Notes under the pieces: generated by a model
What the model was told of the DNA's origin: nothing
Seen by the model: the letters and a program-made list of their open reading frames with translations, nothing else
Databases searched by the model: none
Assembly: GCA_963773765.1 (NCBI GenBank)
Contig: CAVZCC010000001.1
Span: 434,001-498,000, forward strand
Reading direction: 5' to 3'
DNA length: 64,000 nucleotides
From: CAVZCC01 sp963773765
GTDB taxonomy: Bacteria > Actinomycetota > Acidimicrobiia > Acidimicrobiales > Microtrichaceae
Part shown: positions 58,594-64,000 of the stretch, one piece after another
Layout: each line of letters opens with the position of its first letter
How positions within the stretch are numbered: position 1 is the stretch's first letter
Program-made: the position numbers and the translations under genes

Positions 58594-59609
58594 CGGAGGG
58601 CCTCCAGGGTCCGTCGCACCAGGTCCGGGTCCACGTCCGGGACCACCTCCACGCCGTGGGGGCCGTCCAGCACGAAGGTGAGGCCGCCCCCGAGCACCTT
58701 CTTGTCGCGCCCCATCAGGGCGAGCAGGCGGTCGTCGTCCAGGCCGGGCGGGAGGTCCGTGGGCAGGTCGTAGCCCGACACGACGCGTCGGTGCTCCGCA
58801 ACGGCGTCGGGCCCGATCCGGCCCATCGCCCGCGCCAACTCGGCCGCGAACACCAGGCCGATGGCGACGGCCTCGCCGTGTCGCAGGTCGTGGTCACCGC
58901 CGATCTCCAGCGCGTGGGCCAGGGTGTGGCCGTAGTTCAGCAGCGCCCGGCGGCCCGACTCCCGCTCGTCGGCCGCGACGACGTCGGCCTTGATGCGCAC
59001 GCAGCGGGCGACCCGCTCGTCCAGGTCCAGCTCGTCCAGCCGGCCGCCACCCAGCCAGTGGTACTTGGCCAGCTCCCCCAGGCCGCACCGCCACTCCCGG
59101 GGCGGCAGTGTGCCCAGGGTCCCGGTGTCGCAGATCACCGCCGTGGGCTGCCAGTAGGTGCCCACCAGGTTCTTGCCCTCGGCGAGGTTCACGCCGGTCT
59201 TGCCCCCGATGGCGGCGTCGATCTGGGCCAGCAGGGTGGTGGCGACGTGCACCACCGGCAGTCCGCGGTGGTACACCGAGGCTGCGAACCCGGCCACGTC
59301 GGTGACCATCCCGCCCCCCAGGCCGACCACGCAGTCCCCCCGGGTCAGGCCCCAGCCGGCGAAGGCCGAGCACAGGCCCTCCACGGTGGACATGGTCTTG
59401 TGGGCCTCGCCGGTCCCGATCGTGAACACGCGGTGTTCCCGCCCGGGGTCGACCTCCACCGGGACGGCCTCCTGGGTCACGACCGCCACCCGGCGGGCCC
59501 CCTCCGGGACCACCGACGCCAGTTCGGATCGGGCACCCTCGCCGATCAGCACGGGGTAGGCACGGCCGTCGGGCAGCACCACCTCCTCCGTGATCGTCAC
59601 ATCAGCCAT
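58590..59609 (-). CDS. aroB: 3-dehydroquinate synthase
   Basis: NAD and metal-dependent cyclisation of DAHP. VVGLGGGMVTDVAGFAASVYHRGLPVVHVATTLLAQIDAAIGGKTGVNLAEGKNLVG is the signature; the metal ligands lie in GELAKYH (Glu) and NYGHTLAHALE plus LRHGEAVAIGLVF (His residues). 339 residues. Confidence 0.97.
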   Translation of the reverse strand: MADVTITEEVVLPDGRAYPVLIGEGARSELASVVPEGARRVAVVTQEAVPVEVDPGREHRVFTIGTGEAHKTMSTVEGLCSAFAGWGLTRGDCVVGLGGGMVTDVAGFAASVYHRGLPVVHVATTLLAQIDAAIGGKTGVNLAEGKNLVGTYWQPTAVICDTGTLGTLPPREWRCGLGELAKYHWLGGGRLDELDLDERVARCVRIKADVVAADERESGRRALLNYGHTLAHALEIGGDHDLRHGEAVAIGLVFAAELARAMGRIGPDAVAEHRRVVSGYDLPTDLPPGLDDDRLLALMGRDKKVLGGGLTFVLDGPHGVEVVPDVDPDLVRRTLEALR

Positions 59610-60126
59610 GGGGGAGCTCCTGGTCCACCGTCCGGGCGAGCTCCGCCGGCGAACCGGCGTCCACGTCGACCACCAGGTCGGCGACCCCGCGGTACAGAGG
59701 TTCCCGCTCTCGCCCCAGGGCGCGCAACGCAGTTGCCGCGTCGCCGGCCAGGAGCGGGCGGTCCTGGTCCGACTCCCCGACCCTCCGGGCCAGGACGTCC
59801 GGATCCGCCCGCAGCCACACCACCCGGCACCGCTCCTTGAGCAGCACCCGGTTGGCGGGCCGGACCACGACGCCGCCGCCGGTCGCCACCACGCACGGTG
59901 GACCGTCGAGCGTCCTGGCCAGGAGGCCTGCCTCCAGGTCCCGGAAGGAGGCCTCCCCGTCCGCGGCGAACAGCTCGGCCGCGGTCATGCCCTGTTCCGT
60001 CTCGATCACGGCGTCGAGGTCCACCCAGGGCAGGCCGCGTCGTTCCGCCAGCAGGGGGGCGATGGTGGACTTGCCGGTCCCGGACAGGCCAACCAGCGCG
60101 ATGTGGTTGCGGACCGGGATCCCCAC
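59602..60126 (-). CDS. aroK: Shikimate kinase
   Basis: NHIALVGLSGTGKSTIAPLLAERRGLPWVDLDAVIE holds the P-loop and the shikimate Asp; VATGGGVVVRPANR is the GGG loop. 174 residues. Overlaps aroB by eight bases. aroC is not in the adjoining region. Confidence 0.96.
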   Translation of the reverse strand: MGIPVRNHIALVGLSGTGKSTIAPLLAERRGLPWVDLDAVIETEQGMTAAELFAADGEASFRDLEAGLLARTLDGPPCVVATGGGVVVRPANRVLLKERCRVVWLRADPDVLARRVGESDQDRPLLAGDAATALRALGREREPLYRGVADLVVDVDAGSPAELARTVDQELPHG

Positions 60127-60130
60127 CCGG

Positions 60131-61604
60131 TCAGACGACGACCACGCGCAGGTCCGACACCAGCTGCGCGATGGCGGTCCGCAGGGGGATCGTCGGGCAG
60201 TCCCGGGCCTCCAACAGGATGGTGACGTCCTGTTGGCACTCGACCACCAGGGCGGTGGCGTCCCGGTGGACCTTGGTGTTCATGCGGAACCGTGCCTCGT
60301 CGGCATTCTGGGTCTCCACGGTCCGCACGACGTCCCAGGACACCCGGAAGCTCAGGCCACTGGGCCCGGTCACCTCCAGACCCTCACGGGTGAGGGTGGC
60401 GGTGCACTTCTTGCGCTTCTTGGTCTGTCCCGGGTAGCCGCCCAGGTACACCACGTCCTCCAGGACCAGGGCGGTGGAGCCGGCGGGCGGCGAGCCGACC
60501 CCGGCGGTGGCGACGTTCGCCCCCACCGCGGCGCCGGCGGCCGCGGCGACTTCCGGAGCGGGAGCCGGCCCGTCCGGCGCGGCGGCGGGCGTAGCCGCAA
60601 CGGGTGCAGCCGGCTCGGACGGGGCGAACATGTCAGTGGGTTGAGCGGCAGTGGGTTGAGCGGCAGTGGGTTGAGCGACAGAGGGTTGAACGGCAGAGGG
60701 CGGTGCCGCGGAGGCCGGTGCTGCGGCCGCTGGGGGCTCGAACGCCCCGATCTCGGTGGGCGTCGCCACGTCACCGAACGGTGTCACCACCGGTGCATCG
60801 GCGGGCGGGCCCGGCTGCCCGGGTGCCGGGAGGGATCCAGGATCGACCGGGGCCGGCACGGTCCCCTCCGGGGCGAAGGGCGGCGGCACCGCGGCACCGG
60901 GCGGTGCAACGCCGGGGGCGGGAGGCGATCCGGGGGCGGCACCCGGCAACGGCGTGGGCTCGGCACCGAACGGCGACGGCCGGGACTCCAGGGCCGCGGG
61001 AACCTCCGACGATGGCGACGACCTCCGGCGGCGGGAACTGCTCGGCCGCGACCGGAGCCACGGGAACGGTCGGGGGGGCGACGGGAGCGGCGGGAGGTGC
61101 CGGGGCGCCGCCGTCGGCCTGGCCGACCAGGGTCTCCACCACCCGGTCGCAGAATGCTTCGGGCCAGGAGGCCTGGAACACCCGGCCGTCGTCGAGGGCC
61201 ATCTCCACCTCGAGCACGCCGTCCACGGTGTCGCCCAGGGCGTCGAGCCCCTTGACCGACTGCAACTCGATCCAGATGGGCGGGTCCGGGTGGTCGGTGC
61301 GGCCCACGCCGAGGGACCCGCCGGCCAGCACGAACAACGCCGACTCCCGCGGCCCACCCGCGTACTGCACCGATCCGCGGGCAACCGCGTCCGGCTCTTC
61401 CTCGCTGGGCGGTTGACCCGGCCCGATTGCTCCTGACGACACGTCGATCCGACCTCCGGGCCCCGCGGATGCACCGCCCGGGCCCTCTTGACACCACTCT
61501 GGGGCCTCCACCGTACCGGCCCGCGCACCGACAACCGGTGCATCCACCCCATCCCCGGGCCGTCGGGACGCGCCGGACCCCTGCTCCAACATCGGGGTGG
61601 ACAT
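60131..61604 (-). CDS. Hypothetical protein with two PH-like ends and a Pro/Ala-rich linker (frameshifted)
   Basis: I do not recognise a named family. About 490 residues. A folded N-terminal part (IELQSVKGLDALGDTVDGVLEVEMALDDGRVFQASWPEAFCDRVVETLV) is followed by about 220 residues rich in Pro and Ala, with AQPTA repeats, and a folded C-terminal domain (LEDVVYLGGYPGQTKKRKKCTATLTREGLEVTGPSGLSFRVSWDVVRTVETQ ... TALVVECQQDVTILLEARDCPTIPLRTAIAQLV) whose strands suggest a PH-like barrel. The frame changes at about 61010-61030 (EQFPPPEVVA to SSEVPAALESR). ATG 61604 lies three bases after the DUF4388 gene, so the two are likely co-expressed. Confidence 0.7.
60634..60693. repeat. 15-bp tandem repeat inside the linker coding region
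   Basis: Four units of CAGTGGGTTGAGCGG type, in frame, encode AQPTA-like repeats on the minus strand. The fourth unit has diverged. Copy number changes would lengthen or shorten the linker by five residues without breaking the frame. Confidence 0.85.
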
Positions 61605-61607
61605 GGC

Positions 61608-62990
61608 TCAGAACGACCGCAGGAAGGTGGCGCCACCCTCGACGGGCGGGTCGACCGGCTCATCGGCGGCCGTCCCGAGGGCGGCGGCGATGGCTTCGGC
61701 GGCCTTCGGGCTCAGCTTCGACATCTGGCGCAGGACCTCGTCGGTGCCGTCCTCCGCCGGGGCCACCGCCTCGAACGCGGCCTGCTCGACGTAGGGGGCC
61801 GGTTCGGTGAACGCCGCCGGCTCGGTGAAGGCGGCCGGAGCTCCGGGAGCCGGGTCGCTGAAGGCGGCGGGCTCGTCGGGCCCCGTGGAGGTGGCCGGCT
61901 CCCCATAGGTGTCGGGAGCGAGCGTGTCGGGAGCGAACGTGTCGGCGGAGAAGGCGGCGTCGTTGAACGCCGCCACGCTGGACGCGGTGTCGCCCGCGGT
62001 GCCGTGGTCCACCTCGACGACGGCCGGGTCGGAGAAGCCGCCGTCGGCATAGGTCGGGTTGGAGAAGGGCGACCCGGCGACGGGCTCGCCCCCGGGGTCC
62101 TGGAAGGCCTGCGCCGCGGCGAACCGGTCGTGGTCGGAGGCCTCACCCTCGAGCGTGACCCACGGGTCGTCCACCGTCTCGTCCGAACTGAGCAGGTCGT
62201 CGATCGGGAAGTGCTCCGGGAACTGCTCCCCGTCCACCCCGCCGGCGGCGACCGCGGCCTCCTCGTCCAGCATCAGCTCGACCCGGTCATCGGCCATGGC
62301 GACCGCGGCGGCGGCACCGTCGGACGACGCCGCCTGCTCCGCCGCAACGGACTCGTCCGACGCCGGCCCCGGTGGGAGCTCCGGCACCGTGGTCCCGGCC
62401 GCGGCAGCGACCGGGTCCGCCTGCGGTCCCGCTCCCGCGGGATCCGGCTCGTCCACCACCATCAGTCCCCGCTGGACGAGCGCGACGACCCGGCGGCACG
62501 CCTCGTGCTCGGTCAGCTCCAGGTCGGCTGCCACCGTGGCCACATCGGGACGGGTCCCGCTGGCGGACAGCAGGGCCCACTCCGCGTCGTCGACCTTCAC
62601 GCTCTCCTGGCCGAGGGTCGTTGCCATGGCCACGCGGTGGGACAGGGACGGCACGACCTCCTCGATCGCGGCCCACTCCTGCAGCAGGGCCGTGGCCGCC
62701 TCCAGGACCGTCGGGAGCTCCACCGGCTCCCACGGCGCCTCGGGGGCATCGGCGCCGGACTCGAACAGGAACGACCCGTCACCGAAGCGCAGGAGCTCGA
62801 ACACGGTCGCGTCGGGATCGCCTTCCTCCCGCCCCCTCACCCCACCGCCGACCAGGAGGCCGTCCACCACGAAGAGCTGACCCAGGCCGCGGTCGCCCTC
62901 CACCACCAGGCGGCCGGTCTTGCGCGACGCTGCCAGCAGCTGCAGTACGTCGACCAACGGGAAGGCGTCGATCGTTCCCTGAAGTGCCAC
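61608..62990 (-). CDS. DUF4388 (PATAN-like) domain protein with long acidic repeat tail
   Basis: 460 residues from GTG 62990, which has GGAGGAAAGCAC upstream. ALQGTIDAFPLVDVLQLLAASRKTGRLVVEGDRGLGQLFVVDGLLVGGGV is the DUF4388 signature found in response-regulator and MglA-associated proteins. A second helical region (VKVDDAEWALLSASGTRPDVATVAADLELTEHEACRRVVALVQRGLMVVDEP) looks like a winged helix. The rest is acidic, Ala/Pro-rich, with imperfect FTEPAAFTEPA and APDTLAPDTY repeats, ending in a short conserved-looking helix (EVLRQMSKLSPKAAEAIAAALG). Function unknown; a scaffold in polarity or signalling is a guess. Confidence 0.82.
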   Translation of the reverse strand: MALQGTIDAFPLVDVLQLLAASRKTGRLVVEGDRGLGQLFVVDGLLVGGGVRGREEGDPDATVFELLRFGDGSFLFESGADAPEAPWEPVELPTVLEAATALLQEWAAIEEVVPSLSHRVAMATTLGQESVKVDDAEWALLSASGTRPDVATVAADLELTEHEACRRVVALVQRGLMVVDEPDPAGAGPQADPVAAAAGTTVPELPPGPASDESVAAEQAASSDGAAAAVAMADDRVELMLDEEAAVAAGGVDGEQFPEHFPIDDLLSSDETVDDPWVTLEGEASDHDRFAAAQAFQDPGGEPVAGSPFSNPTYADGGFSDPAVVEVDHGTAGDTASSVAAFNDAAFSADTFAPDTLAPDTYGEPATSTGPDEPAAFSDPAPGAPAAFTEPAAFTEPAPYVEQAAFEAVAPAEDGTDEVLRQMSKLSPKAAEAIAAALGTAADEPVDPPVEGGATFLRSF

Positions 62991-63064
62991 GTGCTTTCCT
63001 CCTGCTTCCATCCCCGACGGGCACCTGGGGGTGCGGCTCCGGGGACCAGTGCGTCGGTCGCGGT

Positions 63065-63083
63065 GGGACGGTGCGACCGTCCC
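63065..63083 (-). other. Perfect 8-bp hairpin before the DUF4388 gene
   Basis: GGGACGGT and ACCGTCCC flank a three-base loop, 75 bases upstream of GTG 62990. No U-run follows. It may be an operator or part of the leader RNA. Confidence 0.45.
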
Positions 63084-63125
63084 TACGGAGGGTCTTCGGC
63101 AGTCGGGGCGCCCGGGTTCACAAAT

Positions 63126-63147
63126 ATCTGGGCCGAATGACCCAGAT
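63126..63147 (-). terminator. Possible terminator after aroE
   Basis: On the minus-strand transcript a 7-bp stem (AUCUGGG/CCCAGAU) with an eight-base loop is followed by AUUUGUG. It lies 25 bases after the aroE stop. The U-tract is weak, so termination may be partial. Confidence 0.45.
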
Positions 63148-63171
63148 CGGCACCACGCGACTGACGACCGG

Positions 63172-64000
63172 TCAGCGGATGGCGGCGGCCACGGCCCGGG
63201 ACATGGCCCCCACCGGAGCCTGTCGACCCGTCCACCGCTCCAGCGCCACCGCGGCCTGGTGCACCAACATGGACACCCCGTTGGCCGACCTGGCGCCCCG
63301 GGCCGTCGCGTCACGGACCAGCGTCGTCTCCAGCGGGTGGTACACCAGGTCCGCCACCGCCTGGCCCTCGTGCAGCAGCTCCGTGTCGCAGGGGACGGAC
63401 CGATCCGTTCCCATCCCGACCGATGTGGCGTTCACGACCAGGTCCGCGGCGGCGAGCTCCGCAGCCACGTCCGCACGGGCGAGGACCCGGCCCCGGGCGC
63501 CGGCCAGGTCTGCGGCGGCCCGTGCCCGTCCGTCGTCGCGGTTGGCCACCGCGACCAGGTCCGCACCGGCCCCGGCCAGTGCCAGGACCACGGCCCGCGC
63601 CGCTCCTCCCGCCCCCAGGACCACGCAGCGGGCGCCGGCGGGATCCAGCCCGAAGTCGGCCTGCAGGCCCCGCAGGAACCCGTCACCGTCGGTGTTGTCC
63701 CCCACCAGCACGGCGTCGTCCTCGGGGTCGCGGGAGATGCAGTTGACGGCTCCCAACGCGGTGGCGACCGGCGTCAACCGGTCCAGTTCGGCCAGCACCG
63801 CGGCCTTGTGCGGCATGGTCACCGACAACCCTCGCAGCCCCAACGCCCGCATTCCGGCGACGGCCGTCGGAGCGGCCCCGTCCGGGACGGGGCAGGCCAC
63901 CGACACGAAGTCCAGGCCCATGGCGCCGAAGGCGGCGTTGTGGATCACGGGCGACAGCGAGTGGCTGATGGGGTCGCCGATCACCGCCACCACCCGCGTC
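63172..64000 (-). CDS. aroE: Shikimate dehydrogenase (5' end probably beyond window)
   Basis: NADPH-dependent reduction of 3-dehydroshikimate. VVAVIGDPISHSLSPVIHNAAFGAMGLDF is the substrate loop, GLSVTMPHKAAVL contains the catalytic Lys, VGDNTDGDGFLRGL the catalytic Asp, and CVVLGAGGAARAVVLAL the nucleotide-binding fold. The C-terminus MLVHQAAVALERWTG is complete. A GTG at 63993 could start the protein, but the frame stays open to the window end (TRVVAVIGDP), and homologues usually begin a few residues earlier. Confidence 0.95.
   Translation of the reverse strand, partial: TRVVAVIGDPISHSLSPVIHNAAFGAMGLDFVSVACPVPDGAAPTAVAGMRALGLRGLSVTMPHKAAVLAELDRLTPVATALGAVNCISRDPEDDAVLVGDNTDGDGFLRGLQADFGLDPAGARCVVLGAGGAARAVVLALAGAGADLVAVANRDDGRARAAADLAGARGRVLARADVAAELAAADLVVNATSVGMGTDRSVPCDTELLHEGQAVADLVYHPLETTLVRDATARGARSANGVSMLVHQAAVALERWTGRQAPVGAMSRAVAAAIR

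Overview
The window is about 70% GC and starts inside a 16S rRNA gene read on the minus strand. The 16S sequence is actinobacterial and resembles Acidimicrobiia. The gene content agrees: a mycobacterial-type integration host factor (mihF) between pyrF and gmk, a PriA without a visible Walker A motif, PASTA-containing penicillin-binding protein, many ATGA/GTGA gene overlaps, and many starts that look leaderless. This is chromosomal DNA of an uncultivated or little-studied actinobacterium, most likely class Acidimicrobiia (inference). Almost all of it is core metabolism and translation.

Layout. 1-2540: 16S rRNA 5' part and tyrS. 2636-8325: a bifunctional PBP, a one-helix membrane protein, an SDR enzyme, a Nudix hydrolase, an alkyladenine glycosylase and a hotdog thioesterase. 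8322-15677: arginine operon argC-B-D-F-R-G-H, with an ArgR box in front of argC and no argJ. 15728-21548: infC-rpmI-rplT-rlmB-pheS-pheT, with infC apparently starting on AUA and the methyltransferase on CUG. 21842-26000: hisG, a small cold-shock-like protein, and a TetR / FeeM-like N-acyltransferase / methyltransferase group. 26077-29551: a large membrane PAS-PAS-GGDEF-EAL protein. 29570-37151: a SpoU methyltransferase, the riboflavin operon ribD-E-BA-H, a MoaB/Mog protein, rsmB, fmt and def. 37177-39283: an RsmC-like methyltransferase and a cytochrome P450 on the opposite strand. 39302-54751: a long co-directional run pyrR-B-C-carA-[opposite gene]-carB-pyrD-F-mihF-gmk-rpoZ-coaBC-metK-priA, preceded by a recognisable PyrR-type RNA leader and interrupted between carA and carB. 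54826-64000: aroE, two poorly known proteins (DUF4388-type and PH-like), aroK-B-Q, an exonuclease/endonuclease/phosphatase-fold membrane protein, an M24 peptidase, efp and nusB.

How the parts work together. The window supplies most of pyrimidine, arginine, riboflavin and part of shikimate biosynthesis, together with translation factors (IF3, EF-P, L20, L35, TyrRS, PheRS, formyltransferase, deformylase). Regulation can be read from sequence at two places: the ArgR operator before argC and the PyrR-dependent attenuator before pyrR. Expected partners are missing from their usual places: argJ from the arg operon, pyrK next to a class 1B-like pyrD, and aroC from the aro cluster.

Quality note. At least ten conserved reading frames are broken by one- or two-base indels, mostly in G/C homopolymers or CG runs (tyrS, PBP, the 5178 gene, GGDEF-EAL, SpoU, def, P450 twice, carA twice, the 60131 gene). 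The flanking sequence is otherwise conserved, so these are most simply consensus errors of a long-read or metagenomic assembly, not pseudogenes. I found no CRISPR array, prophage, insertion sequence, integrase or recognisable defence system. The least explained items are the TetR/acyltransferase/cyclic-di-GMP neighbourhood, the 78-bp repeat and opposite-strand gene between carA and carB, and the DUF4388/PH-like pair inside the aro cluster.
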